Program-made: the position numbers and the translations under genes | Notes under the pieces: model-generated | Database searches by the model: none | Told to the model about the DNA's origin: nothing | What the model saw: only the letters and a program-made list of their open reading frames with translations | Shown: positions 29,526 to 40,057 of the stretch, one piece after another | Position numbering within the stretch: position 1 is the first letter of the stretch | How the letters are laid out: each line of letters starts with the position of its first letter | DNA from: Haemophilus parainfluenzae | Lineage (GTDB): Bacteria > Pseudomonadota > Gammaproteobacteria > Enterobacterales > Pasteurellaceae | Assembly: GCF_014931275.1 (NCBI RefSeq) | Contig: NZ_CP063110.1 | Coordinates: 561,001-625,000, forward strand | Length of the DNA: 64,000 nt | Direction: 5' to 3'

Positions 29526-30575
29526 ATGAAATTAAAAAAATTAACAGCACTCATGATGCTTGGACTAGGTTTTTCGGCCGCACAAGCCGCGGAATTGCCT
29601 AATATTACGATTTTAGCGACTGGTGGCACCATTGCTGGAAGCGGTGAAACCGCCGTTTCTTCTGCTTATAAAGCAGGGCAACTCAATGTTGAAGCGTTAA
29701 TCGATGCTGTTCCTGAAATTAAGCAATTAGCCAATGTGAAAGGTGAACAAATTGTGAAGATTGGTTCACAAGATATGAGCGATGATGTGTGGTTAAAATT
29801 AGCCAAAGCGATTAATGCACAATGTAAAGATACTGATGGTTTCGTGATTACTCATGGTACTGATACCATGGAAGAAACCGCTTATTTCTTAGATCTTACC
29901 GCGAAATGTGAAAAACCAATTGTATTAGTGGGTGCAATGCGTCCTGCGACAGAAAAAAGTGCGGATGGTCCGTTAAACCTTTATAACGCCGTCGTCGTGG
30001 CAACGGATAAAAAATCATCCGGTCGTGGTGTGTTAGTGGCGATGAATGGTGAAGTATTAGGTGCGCGTGATGTAACCAAAATGAGTACCACTGCAGTACA
30101 AACATTCCACTCACCAAACTATGGTACATTGGGTTATATCCATAACAGTAAAGTGGATTACGAACGTTCACCTGAAAGTAAACATACTGTGAACACACCA
30201 TTTAACGTAGATAAATTAGACAGCTTGCCGAAAGTAGGCATAGTTTATGCTTATTCTAATGCACCAATTGAGCCGTTAAATTCATTATTGGATGCAGGCT
30301 ATCAAGGTATTGTTTCAGCGGGTGTAGGTAACGGTAACGTGAATGCGGCACACTTAGAACGTTTAGAAAAAGCCGCGAAAGATGGCGTTGTTGTAGTACG
30401 TTCATCTCGTGTACCAACGGGTCACACAACGCGTGATGCTGAAGTGGATGATTCTAAATATGGTTTTGTGGCTTCAGGCACATTGAATCCGCAAAAAGCA
30501 CGTGTGTTATTGCAATTAGCCTTAACACAAACAAAAGATCCAAAAGTGATTCAACAATACTTTGAGGATTTCTAA
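29526..30575 (+). CDS. ansB: Periplasmic L-asparaginase 2
   Basis: It hydrolyses asparagine to aspartate and ammonia in the periplasm. A signal peptide (MKLKKLTALMMLGLGFSAAQA) precedes the mature enzyme. Both threonine active-site motifs are present: ILATGGTIAG (about 29-38) and HGTDTMEET (about 110-118). 349 residues match the family. dcuA follows, and together they could supply aspartate for fumarate respiration. Confidence 0.96.
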   Translation: MKLKKLTALMMLGLGFSAAQAAELPNITILATGGTIAGSGETAVSSAYKAGQLNVEALIDAVPEIKQLANVKGEQIVKIGSQDMSDDVWLKLAKAINAQCKDTDGFVITHGTDTMEETAYFLDLTAKCEKPIVLVGAMRPATEKSADGPLNLYNAVVVATDKKSSGRGVLVAMNGEVLGARDVTKMSTTAVQTFHSPNYGTLGYIHNSKVDYERSPESKHTVNTPFNVDKLDSLPKVGIVYAYSNAPIEPLNSLLDAGYQGIVSAGVGNGNVNAAHLERLEKAAKDGVVVVRSSRVPTGHTTRDAEVDDSKYGFVASGTLNPQKARVLLQLALTQTKDPKVIQQYFEDF

Positions 30576-30585
30576 GAAAGCCATT

Positions 30586-30628
30586 GAAAGTGCGGTCAGA
30601 ATTTGAATCAAATTTTAACCGCACTTTC
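30586..30628 (+). terminator. Inverted uptake-sequence hairpin after ansB
   Basis: GAAAGTGCGGT and ACCGCACTTTC pair, with an inner AAATTTGA-like palindrome strengthening the loop. It lies directly after ansB and would reduce read-through into dcuA. Confidence 0.65.
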
Positions 30629-30730
30629 GGATAAAATAGGCTAATCCAAGTAATAAATATAGATAATGCACTAGTTTGTTGTTAATATATGTCCTGGAAT
30701 TATTTTAAAAATTAATATGGAGAAAATATT

Positions 30731-32032
30731 ATGATTTGGGCTCAACTTTTAGTCGTCCTACTCTTTATTTACCTAGGGGCTAGATTAGGCGGTATTGGTA
30801 TCGGTTTCATGGGTGGTATGGGTGTTGTGGCACTTTCACTGCTTGGCTTAAAACCGGGTGCAATTCCGTTTGATGTAATTTCAGTTATCATGTCTGTAAT
30901 CATGGCAATTGCTGCGATGCAAGTTGCGGGTGGTATGGATTTCTTAGTAAAAGTAGCTGAAAAAATTCTACGTAAAAATCCAAAATACATTACCTTCCTT
31001 GCGCCAACTGTGACTTACTTTATGACTGTACTTGCAGGTACTGGTCACACAGCATTCTCAACACTTCCAGTGATTGCTGAAGTAGCAAAAGAACAAGGTA
31101 TCCGTCCTTCACGTCCACTTTCTATTGCGGTTATTGCTTCACAAATTGCGATTACAGCCTCTCCAATTTCTGCAGCGGTGGTATTCCTTTCTGCTGAATT
31201 AGAGAAAAACTTTGGTTTAAGTTACTTACAATTATTAGGTATTTGGATCCCAACTACTTACGCAGCATGTATGATTACTGCGGTGATTTGTAACTTCCTT
31301 GGTAAAGATTTGAAAAATGATGAAGTTTACCAAGATCGTCTAGCAAAAGGCTTAATCACTATGCGTGGTGAAATGCAAATTGAGATCAAACCTTATGCAA
31401 AACGCTCTGTAATGATTTTCCTTATCGCGATTTTAGTGGTAATGCTTTATGCAACAGCAATCAGTAAAACTGTTGGTTTAATTCAAAACCCAATTCTTTC
31501 TCGTGATAACGCAATTATCTCTTTCATGCTTGCGACTGCAGCGATTATCACTATGGCATGTAAAGTGGATACTGCAAACATTACCAATGCAGCAACCTTC
31601 AAATCAGGTATGTCAGCGGTAATTTGTGTGCTTGGTGTGGCATGGTTAGGTAATACTTTCGTGGAAGGTCATATCGATCAAATCAAAGCAGTATCAGCTG
31701 AGTTCTTACAACAATATCCTTGGAGTTTAGCGGTTATCTTGTTCTTCGCAAGTACCTTACTTTACTCACAAGCTGCAACTGCAAAAGCATTATATCCAAC
31801 TGCAATTTTATTAGGTGTTTCTCCGGAAGCCGCAATTGCAGCGTTTGCCGCAGTATCAGCATTATTCATTCTTCCGACTTACCCAACTTTAATTGCGGCA
31901 GTAGAAATGGATGACACTGGTTCAACCCGTATCGGTAAATATGTATTCAACCACCCATTCTTAATTCCTGGTGTGATAGCAATTAGCTTATCTGTATTAT
32001 TCGGCTTCTTAATGGCGGGTGCAGTTTTATAA
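30731..32032 (+). CDS. dcuA: Anaerobic C4-dicarboxylate transporter, DcuA/DcuB family
   Basis: A 433-residue inner-membrane carrier with about ten or more hydrophobic segments. It exchanges fumarate, malate, aspartate or succinate. Blocks such as GARLGGIGIGF, PFDVISVIM and TLPVIAEVAKEQG follow E. coli DcuA more closely than DcuB, although H. influenzae homologues beside ansB are often named dcuB. Ribosome site TATGGAGAAAATATT. Neighbour of ansB, consistent with anaerobic aspartate and fumarate metabolism. Confidence 0.9.
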   Translation: MIWAQLLVVLLFIYLGARLGGIGIGFMGGMGVVALSLLGLKPGAIPFDVISVIMSVIMAIAAMQVAGGMDFLVKVAEKILRKNPKYITFLAPTVTYFMTVLAGTGHTAFSTLPVIAEVAKEQGIRPSRPLSIAVIASQIAITASPISAAVVFLSAELEKNFGLSYLQLLGIWIPTTYAACMITAVICNFLGKDLKNDEVYQDRLAKGLITMRGEMQIEIKPYAKRSVMIFLIAILVVMLYATAISKTVGLIQNPILSRDNAIISFMLATAAIITMACKVDTANITNAATFKSGMSAVICVLGVAWLGNTFVEGHIDQIKAVSAEFLQQYPWSLAVILFFASTLLYSQAATAKALYPTAILLGVSPEAAIAAFAAVSALFILPTYPTLIAAVEMDDTGSTRIGKYVFNHPFLIPGVIAISLSVLFGFLMAGAVL

Positions 32033-32056
32033 TCCTCCATTAAGCTAAAATAAATG

Positions 32057-32090
32057 AAAACCATCTTGTCTTCGGATAAGATGGTTTTTT
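32057..32090 (+). terminator. Intrinsic terminator after dcuA
   Basis: AAAACCATCTT and AAGATGGTTTT form an 11-bp stem with a 10-base loop, ending in a run of T. Confidence 0.85.
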
Positions 32091-32156
32091 AATGGGGAAC
32101 TTCTTTTTGTTGTGATACTCTAAAAGATAACCTATTTTTATATATAAGGAAAACCA

Positions 32157-32792
32157 ATGAAGTTATTTAAAATCCTTTTTGCTGCATTAGTTGCTTATGT
32201 GCCAACAGCATGGTCTGCGGTGGATTATAATATTAAATACAGTTCGAATTATTTAATGCCCGCGTATGTGCATTTTAAAGCTGATGGTTCACAGTATTCA
32301 GTCAATGCGAAAATTAATGTTCCGTTGTACAATATTGTGTTTACTTCTCGTGGTTCACAAAACGCGAGTCAATTTAAAATGGTGAATTATCAAGATGTGC
32401 GTAATGGTAAAACGTATGCAATTTCTAAAATTTCGCCAACAACAATTGAATACGGTAAAGTGAAAAATGGGTTAGAAACCGAGCCGTTAAAATTACCAAC
32501 TTTTGATTTATTCACCATGGCATTTCAATTGAGTTATTACGATAAATTGCCAACCAGTTTCCAAATTACAAATGGTAAAAAACTTTACCCAATGGAAAAT
32601 GTGAATGTGAAGAAAGTAGAAAAACAGATCCAATATAACAAGCAAACTGTCACGGAAATTACCTATTCATTTAAAACCGGTAACAAAGACATTATGGTGA
32701 AGAAATTCTCAGGTGAACAATTTCCACGTTATATCAAATACACCAGAGATGGTGATGATTATGAGTTAGAGTTTGATGAGTTTGTTAAATAA
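32157..32792 (+). CDS. Exported DUF3108-type protein
   Basis: 211 residues with a signal peptide (about 1-20, cleavage after WSA) and a beta-rich body typical of DUF3108. It opens with VDYNIKYSSNYLMPAYVHFKA. A periplasmic or outer-membrane-associated location is inferred. The function is unknown. It has its own upstream AAGGAAAACC ribosome site and a terminator after it, so it is probably monocistronic. Confidence 0.7.
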   Translation: MKLFKILFAALVAYVPTAWSAVDYNIKYSSNYLMPAYVHFKADGSQYSVNAKINVPLYNIVFTSRGSQNASQFKMVNYQDVRNGKTYAISKISPTTIEYGKVKNGLETEPLKLPTFDLFTMAFQLSYYDKLPTSFQITNGKKLYPMENVNVKKVEKQIQYNKQTVTEITYSFKTGNKDIMVKKFSGEQFPRYIKYTRDGDDYELEFDEFVK

Positions 32793-32810
32793 CATCAGAT
32801 GAGAAAAAGA

Positions 32811-32837
32811 AGCCACGCAAGACTGCGTGGCTTTTTA
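32811..32837 (+). terminator. Bidirectional terminator between DUF3108 gene and yfcC
   Basis: AGCCACGCA-AGAC-TGCGTGGCT is a perfect 9-bp stem with A-rich 5' and T-rich 3' flanks, between two convergent genes. Confidence 0.9.
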
Positions 32838-32846
32838 TTTTATTGC

Positions 32847-34370
32847 TTATTGTGCATACATAAATACTTGAGCGAGGAGAAGTATCGATGAGATAACAAA
32901 TTGACAGCCTACGATTGGCATGACAAATTTCAACCATTTATTAAATGGAATACCAAGCATTTGTAACGTAACAAGGACTAATCCTGTTGGTGCAAGGAAC
33001 AACATAATATATTGCCCCCAGTTGTAGGCTGATACGACGATGTCTCTTGGAATGCCCACAGTATCAGCTAGCGGAGCCATAATTGGCATAGCGAGTACGG
33101 CAAGACCTGAAGATGAAGGTACAACTAGCCCTAAGAAGATGAAGATAAGGAGCTGACCAATAATAAAGACGCCGCCATTCATTCCATCGACAAGATGTGT
33201 CATATAATCGAGAATCGTGTCAGAAATCATCCCTTGTTCCAGAATGATATTGACTGCTCGAGCAAGTCCGATAATCAATGCGACGCCAACTAATTCAGAA
33301 GCACCATGAGTAAAGCCATTTACGACATCTTTTTCAGGCAATCCGCTGATAAACATAATAATGATGGTGATGGCCAGGAAGGAAGTCGCCATCTGAGGGA
33401 ACCACCAACCGCCAAACATCACCCCCCATACCATGAGAGGAAAGGCGCCACTAAATAGAATCAGAATCAGTTTTCTTCTAAAGGTAAATTCAACGGTTGC
33501 ATTGGGATCGATATCTTTCATATAGAGATCATAGAAGGCTTGGCGATCGTCATAGGTATAAGAAAATTCAGGATTAGCACGCAGTTTTTTACAATACCAA
33601 TACATGTAAGCAATCACACCCGCACCACCAAGAATCAGACCCAGTGTACGAAATCCCATTCCTTCCGTGAATGGAATTCCTGCCGCATTTGAAGCGATGA
33701 CAACGGAAAATGGATTGATTGTTGAGAAGGCAGTGCCCATCGAGGCTGCGAGGAATATGGCGCCAACACAGACAATAGAATCATAGCCTAAGGCTAAAAA
33801 GACAGGAACAAGAATTGGGTAGAAGGCTACCGCTTCTTCCTCAATACCACAAGCCGTACCGCCTAACAGCATTAACACACAGACAGCAAAGACAACGGAG
33901 AATTCATTTCCTTTCGTTTTTTTGGTGAGAGACATTAATCCGGCATTGAATGCTCCTGTTTTGTTTATCACACCAATCATTCCACCGAGTATGAAGATAA
34001 AAATCATAATATCCGCGACTTCAATGGTGCCATCCACCATTGCGTGAATCATATCGGTAATGCCTTTTTCGTGTTGTTCAATGCGTTGATAGGTATTGGG
34101 GATAGCAATCGGCTTTTTGATAATGCCGTTGGTGAAATTAGAAAGTTGAATTTTGATATTGAGTTGATTAAGGGTTTGTTCTGTTGCTGGATAGCTTTGA
34201 TCGGGAATTCCGTGAGTTTTGACAATAAAATGATTTTCGGTGGTGTCGTAGGAAAGCTTTGAGTAGGACCCTGAGGGAATAAGCCAAGTAAGACCAATAG
34301 CAATAAGAAGAATAATAAAGAGAATGCTAAATGCGGAAGGGAATTTCATCTTTTTCTTTGATGCTTCCAT
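32847..34370 (-). CDS. yfcC: YfcC family transporter (putative basic amino-acid antiporter)
   Basis: A 507-residue membrane protein with about twelve hydrophobic segments and a large periplasmic-type loop at about residues 30-115. Motifs GGTACGIEEEAVAFYPIL and VPSSSGLAVLAMPIMAPL are typical of the YfcC/ArcD/DcuC-like superfamily. The substrate is not proven; arginine/ornithine exchange is a common prediction. Ribosome site AAGGAG. Confidence 0.82.
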   Translation of the reverse strand: MEASKKKMKFPSAFSILFIILLIAIGLTWLIPSGSYSKLSYDTTENHFIVKTHGIPDQSYPATEQTLNQLNIKIQLSNFTNGIIKKPIAIPNTYQRIEQHEKGITDMIHAMVDGTIEVADIMIFIFILGGMIGVINKTGAFNAGLMSLTKKTKGNEFSVVFAVCVLMLLGGTACGIEEEAVAFYPILVPVFLALGYDSIVCVGAIFLAASMGTAFSTINPFSVVIASNAAGIPFTEGMGFRTLGLILGGAGVIAYMYWYCKKLRANPEFSYTYDDRQAFYDLYMKDIDPNATVEFTFRRKLILILFSGAFPLMVWGVMFGGWWFPQMATSFLAITIIIMFISGLPEKDVVNGFTHGASELVGVALIIGLARAVNIILEQGMISDTILDYMTHLVDGMNGGVFIIGQLLIFIFLGLVVPSSSGLAVLAMPIMAPLADTVGIPRDIVVSAYNWGQYIMLFLAPTGLVLVTLQMLGIPFNKWLKFVMPIVGCQFVISSILLLAQVFMYAQ

Positions 34371-34541
34371 TATGGAGAACTCCTTGTGTTCGGATTAGTT
34401 AATAAGCCGAGCGCGTATTCTACACAAAACGAGCAAAAAAGCAAAGAGTGATTTTTGAATGAATGCAATAATATCAGGGAGGGCAATCGTTTACTTAAGC
34501 CAGGTTTTATTGTGAGTAAGCCTAGCTTAAGTCTATTTTAT

Positions 34542-35420
34542 TTAGGAAAATTGAGTAATTTTTTCACTCAAATCATCCAACATTTCATAACGTTTTCGGT
34601 ACATAGAACGTTTTTTACTGGCGATTTCTTCCAATGGTTTGCGGGCGCTTTCAAGCGGTAATTGCCAATATTGACCATTTAATTGCCCTTGGTTTTCTTG
34701 CCAAAATTCATCATAGTTGAATAGAATTTTACTGCGAGCAGATAAACGGTATTTACCTTGTGAAGTGTGAGGGATACCGATTAATTCACATTGCCATTTT
34801 TCAGCTAATAAGCGGAAAACATTCATCAACATAAACATTGGACGAACACCGTGTAATTCTTTTGTGGCTTGTTTCACAGCTTCTTGCGCCTCTTCATAAG
34901 AAGGGCCTTGAATTGAGGCGATAAGTAATTTATTTGGCTTTAAGAAGGTGAAAGAAGCATCATAAATGCTACGCCCATCATTGTCTTTTAAGTTAATGGA
35001 AAAATAACCTTCGAAAGGGTCAATCTGATTGATATTGAAATAAATACCAAGTTGATCTGTTAATTGCGCTAATAAAAGGGATTTTTCTTGTAGCAATTTT
35101 TTACAAAATTCAACGCCCATTTTTTCTTCAAGCATTAGCAGATTATTGGTAATGGCATTGAGTCGCTCTGTTGCAGAAAAACGTTTGTCACAATAGGTGG
35201 AGAGCAATGCATTAAAACGATATGGATTTTGTTGAAAAAGTGGAATCCAGGTTTGATTAGTATTTAAGAAATCAACCAGTGCATCACATTGTTTTTTAAA
35301 TAAAAATTTTCGTCCATAATAACGGGCTTTATCCCTTAATTGTTTTTTTAATGGATGATTACAAGAATCGGGTAGTAATTCTTGAAAGGTCGCGAAAGTA
35401 ATAGTTTGTTTTGTTGTCAT
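34542..35420 (-). CDS. VirK/YbjX family protein (DUF535)
   Basis: 292 residues with the DUF535 core (FRLLAEKWQCELIGIPHTSQGKYR, shown here only as a block near residues 205-228). No signal peptide or membrane helix is obvious. Relatives in enterics (VirK, YbjX, Mig-14-associated) are linked to resistance to antimicrobial peptides, but activity is unknown. It lies divergent from lon, as in H. influenzae. Confidence 0.75.
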   Translation of the reverse strand: MTTKQTITFATFQELLPDSCNHPLKKQLRDKARYYGRKFLFKKQCDALVDFLNTNQTWIPLFQQNPYRFNALLSTYCDKRFSATERLNAITNNLLMLEEKMGVEFCKKLLQEKSLLLAQLTDQLGIYFNINQIDPFEGYFSINLKDNDGRSIYDASFTFLKPNKLLIASIQGPSYEEAQEAVKQATKELHGVRPMFMLMNVFRLLAEKWQCELIGIPHTSQGKYRLSARSKILFNYDEFWQENQGQLNGQYWQLPLESARKPLEEIASKKRSMYRKRYEMLDDLSEKITQFS

Positions 35421-35589
35421 AATGGATAAAGTGCGGTTATTTTTTCAAACGTTTTTTATTGGAAAAATCATGGTGATTTTTGACCGCACTTATTGTACCT
35501 GTATTCCATGGTTTTTCCAATTAACCATCAATAAAGGTGGTTCTTTACTTGCCTATTTTTCGATTTCTCCTTAATATGCCAAATCCTAC

Positions 35590-35617
35590 CTTGAATTTAT
35601 GCAACTCATCCCCATAT
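35590..35617 (+). promoter_or_regulatory. Heat-shock (sigma-32) promoter of lon
   Basis: CTTGAA at 35590-35595 and CCCCATAT at 35610-35617 with a 14-base spacer match the sigma-32 consensus closely. It ends 37 bases before the lon start codon. Confidence 0.85.
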
Positions 35618-35654
35618 TCAATGAAATTATAGAATTGATGTAAGAGAGATAACT

Positions 35655-38072
35655 ATGAACGCCAAAAGAACTCAACAACGTACACTTCCTGTATTGCCAT
35701 TACGGGATGTCGTCGTTTTCCCTTATATGGTGATGCCACTTTTTGTTGGGCGCGCAAAATCCATTAGCGCTCTTGATGAAGCCATGAATGAGGGCAAACA
35801 ATTATTATTGGTGTCACAAAAACAAGCTGATTTAGAAGAACCTACCGTTGATGATGTATTCGATGTCGGGACGATTGCCAATATTATTCAATTATTAAAA
35901 TTGCCAGACGGCACAGTGAAAGTGTTGGTGGAAGGTCAACAACGCGCAAAAATCAATCAATTAAATGATGGTGAAGATCATTTTTCTGCGGAAGTCACGC
36001 CGATTGAAACTACGTTTGGTGATGAAAAAGAATTAGATGTAGTGAAGGCAGCCGTTTTAAATGAATTTGAAAGCTATCTGCAACTTAATAAAAAAATCCC
36101 TGCAGATGTTTTAGGTGCGCTTCAACGCATTGATGATGCTGATCGTTTAGCAGATACCATGGCTGCGCATATTCCAGTGACCGTTCGTCATAAACAAAGC
36201 GTGTTAGAACTGGCAGATGTGCAAGAGCGTTTGGAATACTTGCTCGGCATGATGGAATCAGAAGCGGATATTCTTCAAGTTGAAAAACGCATCCGTGGCC
36301 GTGTGAAAAAACAAATGGAGAAAAGCCAGCGTAACTATTATCTTAGCGAACAAATTAAAGCGATTCGCAAAGAAATGGACGAAGGCGAAAGCGAAGATAC
36401 CATCGATGAAGTTGAGCAACTTCGTCAAAAAGTTGAAGCGGCAGGTATGCCAGCAGATGTGCGTGATAAAGTAGAAAGCGAGTTACAAAAACTCAAAATG
36501 ATGTCAGCTATGTCGGCTGAAGCGACAGTGGTGCGTAGCTATATTGAATGGATGCTTCAAGTGCCATGGCATAAACGTACTAAAGTGAAGAAAGATATCG
36601 CAAAAGCACAACAAGTCTTGGATGCGGATCACTACGGTTTAGAAAGAGTGAAAGAACGCATTTTAGAATACCTTGCGGTGCAAGCGCGTTTAAACAAAAT
36701 CAAAGGCCCAATCCTTTGCTTAGTAGGACCGCCAGGGGTAGGTAAAACCTCATTGGGTCAATCTATTGCAAATGCAACAGGTCGTAAATATGTACGCATG
36801 GCATTAGGTGGGGTACGTGATGAGGCGGAAATCCGTGGCCACCGTAAAACCTATATTGGTGCATTACCGGGTAAATTGATTCAAAAAATGGCAAAAGTTG
36901 GCGTGAAAAACCCACTCTTCTTGCTTGATGAAATTGATAAAATGTCTTCAGATATGCGTGGTGATCCAGCATCAGCCTTGTTAGAAGTGCTTGATCCAGA
37001 ACAAAATACCACCTTCAATGATCACTATCTTGAAGTGGACTACGATTTGTCTGATGTGATGTTTGTGGCAACCTCAAATTCCATGAATATTCCAGGTCCA
37101 TTGCTAGATCGTATGGAAGTCATTCGTCTTTCTGGTTATACCGAAGATGAAAAACTCAATATTGCGATGCAACATTTGTTACAAAAACAAATTGAACGTA
37201 ATGGATTGAAAAAAGGCGAATTAACCATCGAAGAAAACGCGATTTTAGATATTATCCGTTATTACACCCGTGAAGCCGGAGTGCGTGGATTAGAGCGTGA
37301 GATTTCTAAAATCTGTCGTAAAGCGGTGAAGAATTTATTGGTCAATCCAAAAGTGAAATCCATTACCGTTAATTCAGACAACTTGCATGACTATCTTGGT
37401 GTGAAACGTTTTGAATTTGGTAAAGCGGATACCCAAAACCGTGTGGGTGAAGTAACAGGCCTTGCGTGGACTGAAGTGGGCGGTGACTTACTAACCATTG
37501 AAACTGCTTCAGTAGTAGGTAAAGGCAAATTAACCTTCACGGGTTCATTAGGCGATGTGATGAAAGAATCTATCCAAGCAGCCATGACTGTGGTCCGTGC
37601 ACGTGCTGAAAAATTGGGTATCAATTCTGAATTCCATGAAAAACGTGATATTCACATTCACGTGCCAGATGGTGCGACACCGAAAGATGGTCCTAGTGCA
37701 GGTATCGCAATGTGTACCGCATTAGTTTCTTGCTTAACGGGTAATCCTGTGCGTGCCGATGTCGCGATGACAGGTGAAATCAGCCTACGTGGTAAAGTAT
37801 TACCAATCGGTGGATTGAAAGAAAAATTACTTGCGGCACATCGTGGTGGCATTAAAACCGTATTAATTCCAAAAGATAACGTGAAAGATTTGGAAGAAAT
37901 TCCAGATAACGTAAAAGAAAATCTTGCGATTCATGCGGTAGAAACCATTGATGAAGTGTTAGGCTTAGCGTTAGAAAATCCACCAGAAGGCATTGAATTT
38001 GTGAAAGTGGAAACGAAAGCGAAAACACCACGCCGTAAAGCTGCGACTAAAACAGCAAGAGCGGTCAATTAA
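35655..38072 (+). CDS. lon: ATP-dependent protease Lon
   Basis: A cytosolic AAA+ serine protease that degrades damaged and regulatory proteins. 805 residues: an N-terminal substrate domain (about 10-200), a coiled-coil region, AAA+ with Walker [10 protein letters not shown] (about 357-365) and Walker [10 protein letters not shown] (about 416-424), and a protease domain with the nucleophile Ser in KDGPSAG (about 676-682) and catalytic Lys in [10 protein letters not shown]. Ribosome site AAGAGAG. Heat-shock promoter directly upstream. Confidence 0.98.
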   Translation: MNAKRTQQRTLPVLPLRDVVVFPYMVMPLFVGRAKSISALDEAMNEGKQLLLVSQKQADLEEPTVDDVFDVGTIANIIQLLKLPDGTVKVLVEGQQRAKINQLNDGEDHFSAEVTPIETTFGDEKELDVVKAAVLNEFESYLQLNKKIPADVLGALQRIDDADRLADTMAAHIPVTVRHKQSVLELADVQERLEYLLGMMESEADILQVEKRIRGRVKKQMEKSQRNYYLSEQIKAIRKEMDEGESEDTIDEVEQLRQKVEAAGMPADVRDKVESELQKLKMMSAMSAEATVVRSYIEWMLQVPWHKRTKVKKDIAKAQQVLDADHYGLERVKERILEYLAVQARLNKIKGPILCLVGPPGVGKTSLGQSIANATGRKYVRMALGGVRDEAEIRGHRKTYIGALPGKLIQKMAKVGVKNPLFLLDEIDKMSSDMRGDPASALLEVLDPEQNTTFNDHYLEVDYDLSDVMFVATSNSMNIPGPLLDRMEVIRLSGYTEDEKLNIAMQHLLQKQIERNGLKKGELTIEENAILDIIRYYTREAGVRGLEREISKICRKAVKNLLVNPKVKSITVNSDNLHDYLGVKRFEFGKADTQNRVGEVTGLAWTEVGGDLLTIETASVVGKGKLTFTGSLGDVMKESIQAAMTVVRARAEKLGINSEFHEKRDIHIHVPDGATPKDGPSAGIAMCTALVSCLTGNPVRADVAMTGEISLRGKVLPIGGLKEKLLAAHRGGIKTVLIPKDNVKDLEEIPDNVKENLAIHAVETIDEVLGLALENPPEGIEFVKVETKAKTPRRKAATKTARAVN

Positions 38073-38084
38073 TGACTCATTTTT

Positions 38085-38110
38085 AGGGCTTGTGAAAACA
38101 AGCCCTTTTG
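38085..38110 (+). terminator. Intrinsic terminator after lon
   Basis: AGGGCTTGT-GAAA-ACAAGCCCT is a 9-bp stem with a GAAA loop, followed by TTTT. hemW starts 11 bases later, so it may depend on read-through. Confidence 0.85.
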
Positions 38111-38120
38111 ACTTTTAATT

Positions 38121-39269
38121 ATGCAAAAATTTCCCCCTCTTTCCCTTTATGTGCATATTCCCTGGTGTGTGCAGAAATGCCCTTATTGTGATTTCAATTC
38201 GCATGCACAGAAAGGCATAATTCCTGAACAAGAATATGTGCAACATCTGATAGCCGATCTTGAGGCAGACTTAGAGAAATATCAGGCTAGTATTCAAAAT
38301 CGTCCACTCCATTCAATTTTTATTGGTGGTGGCACGCCGAGTTTATTTTCAGCGGAAAGTATCAAGTTGTTATTGGCAGAAATTCAACGTCGCATTCCTT
38401 TTTCCGAGAATATTGAAATAACTATGGAAGCTAATCCTGGCACTGTGGAAGCAGAGCGTTTTAAAGGCTATGTGGATGCTGGTGTAACACGTATTTCCAT
38501 GGGCATCCAAAGTTTTAATGACGATAAATTACAACGTTTAGGGCGCATTCATAATGCGGCGGAAGCTAAAAGTGCGGTCAGTTTGGCGAAATTTTCGGGC
38601 TTGAAAAGTTTCAATCTAGATTTAATGCACGGCTTGCCAAATCAAACGCTTGAGGAAGCTCTAGATGATTTGCGACAAGCCATTGAGCTTGCTCCGCCAC
38701 ACCTTTCTTGGTATCAACTCACGATTGAACCCAATACCATGTTTGCTTATCGTCCACCTACGTTGCCGGATGATGATGAGCTTTGGGATATTTTTGAACA
38801 AGGCCACCAGCTTTTAACCGAAGCGGGTTATCAACAATATGAAACATCCGCTTATGCGAAACCGGGCTTTCAGTGTCAGCATAATTTGAATTATTGGCGA
38901 TTTGGCGATTATCTGGCGATAGGCTGTGGCGCACATGGGAAACTCACTTTTCCTGATAGTGATATTTTACGTTTCTCTAAAACGAAACATCCAAAAGGCT
39001 ATTTGCGTGGTGAATATCTTTATGAAGAAAAAAACGTGGAAAAAAATGACCGCGCTTTTGAGTTCTTTATGAATCGTTTTCGTTTATTGGAAGAGGTGCC
39101 TAAACAAGAGTTTGAGTATTACACGGGGCTTTCGCAAAGTGCGGTCAAAAATCAAATTGATTTTGCGATCCAGCAGAATTATATTGTGGAAACATCTGAT
39201 TTTTGGCAAATCACCGAACATGGGAAATTGTTTTTAAACGAGTTGTTAGCGCTTTTCTTAGATGAATAA
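38121..39269 (+). CDS. hemW: Heme chaperone HemW (radical SAM, HemN-like)
   Basis: 382 residues with the radical-SAM cluster motif CVQKCPYC (about 16-23) and the GGGTPS motif near residue 72. HemW is a HemN-like protein that binds heme and delivers it to respiratory enzymes; it lacks the extra cysteine region of coproporphyrinogen dehydrogenase. The lon-hemW-rpiA-serA order is as in H. influenzae. Confidence 0.9.
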   Translation: MQKFPPLSLYVHIPWCVQKCPYCDFNSHAQKGIIPEQEYVQHLIADLEADLEKYQASIQNRPLHSIFIGGGTPSLFSAESIKLLLAEIQRRIPFSENIEITMEANPGTVEAERFKGYVDAGVTRISMGIQSFNDDKLQRLGRIHNAAEAKSAVSLAKFSGLKSFNLDLMHGLPNQTLEEALDDLRQAIELAPPHLSWYQLTIEPNTMFAYRPPTLPDDDELWDIFEQGHQLLTEAGYQQYETSAYAKPGFQCQHNLNYWRFGDYLAIGCGAHGKLTFPDSDILRFSKTKHPKGYLRGEYLYEEKNVEKNDRAFEFFMNRFRLLEEVPKQEFEYYTGLSQSAVKNQIDFAIQQNYIVETSDFWQITEHGKLFLNELLALFLDE

Positions 39270-39378
39270 AATTTTTTCATCATCACGAATAAATTTTTAC
39301 ACTTGTTTATTTAATAGGGTCGTATTAAAGTAAAGCAAACGTTTACGTTATTATTCAAAATTTAAAAGGGACAGAGAA

Positions 39379-40038
39379 ATGGATCAGTTAGAAATGAAAA
39401 AATTAGCGGCACGTGCGGCGTTAAAATATGTTAAGCCCGATACCATTGTTGGCGTGGGAAGTGGTTCAACAGTGAATTGTTTTATTGAAGCCTTAGGAGA
39501 ATTAAAAGATCAAATTCAAGGCGCGGTAGCAGCATCTAAAGCTTCAGAAGAGTTATTACGTAAACAGGGTATTGAAGTATTTAGTGCTAACGATGTATCA
39601 AGTTTAGATATTTATGTGGATGGTGCAGATGAAATCAATCCACAAAAAATGATGATCAAAGGTGGTGGTGCGGCACTGACTCGCGAAAAAATTGTGGCTG
39701 CTTTAGCGAAAAAATTTATTTGTATTGTAGACACTAGTAAACAAGTGGATGTTTTAGGTACGACTTTCCCATTACCAGTAGAAGTCATTCCAATGGCGCG
39801 CTCACAAGTTGGCCGTAAATTAGTTTCCCTTGGTGGTGCGCCAGAATATCGTGAAGGCGTGGTAACGGATAACGGTAACGTGATTTTAGATGTACATAAC
39901 TTCGCCATTTTAAATCCAGTAGAAATGGAAAAAGAATTGAATAACGTAGCCGGTGTGGTAACAAATGGTATTTTTGCCTTACGTGGGGCGGATATTGTAA
40001 TTGTTGGTACACCAGAAGGCGCAAAAGTCATCGATTAA
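39379..40038 (+). CDS. rpiA: Ribose-5-phosphate isomerase A
   Basis: It interconverts ribose-5-phosphate and ribulose-5-phosphate in the pentose phosphate pathway. 219 residues with the phosphate loop GVGSGSTV (about 26-33), DGADEIN (81-87) and [11 protein letters not shown] (94-104) catalytic motifs. It is probably co-transcribed with serA, 19 bases downstream. Confidence 0.97.
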   Translation: MDQLEMKKLAARAALKYVKPDTIVGVGSGSTVNCFIEALGELKDQIQGAVAASKASEELLRKQGIEVFSANDVSSLDIYVDGADEINPQKMMIKGGGAALTREKIVAALAKKFICIVDTSKQVDVLGTTFPLPVEVIPMARSQVGRKLVSLGGAPEYREGVVTDNGNVILDVHNFAILNPVEMEKELNNVAGVVTNGIFALRGADIVIVGTPEGAKVID

Positions 40039-40057
40039 TAAAAATAAGGAAGCAAAC

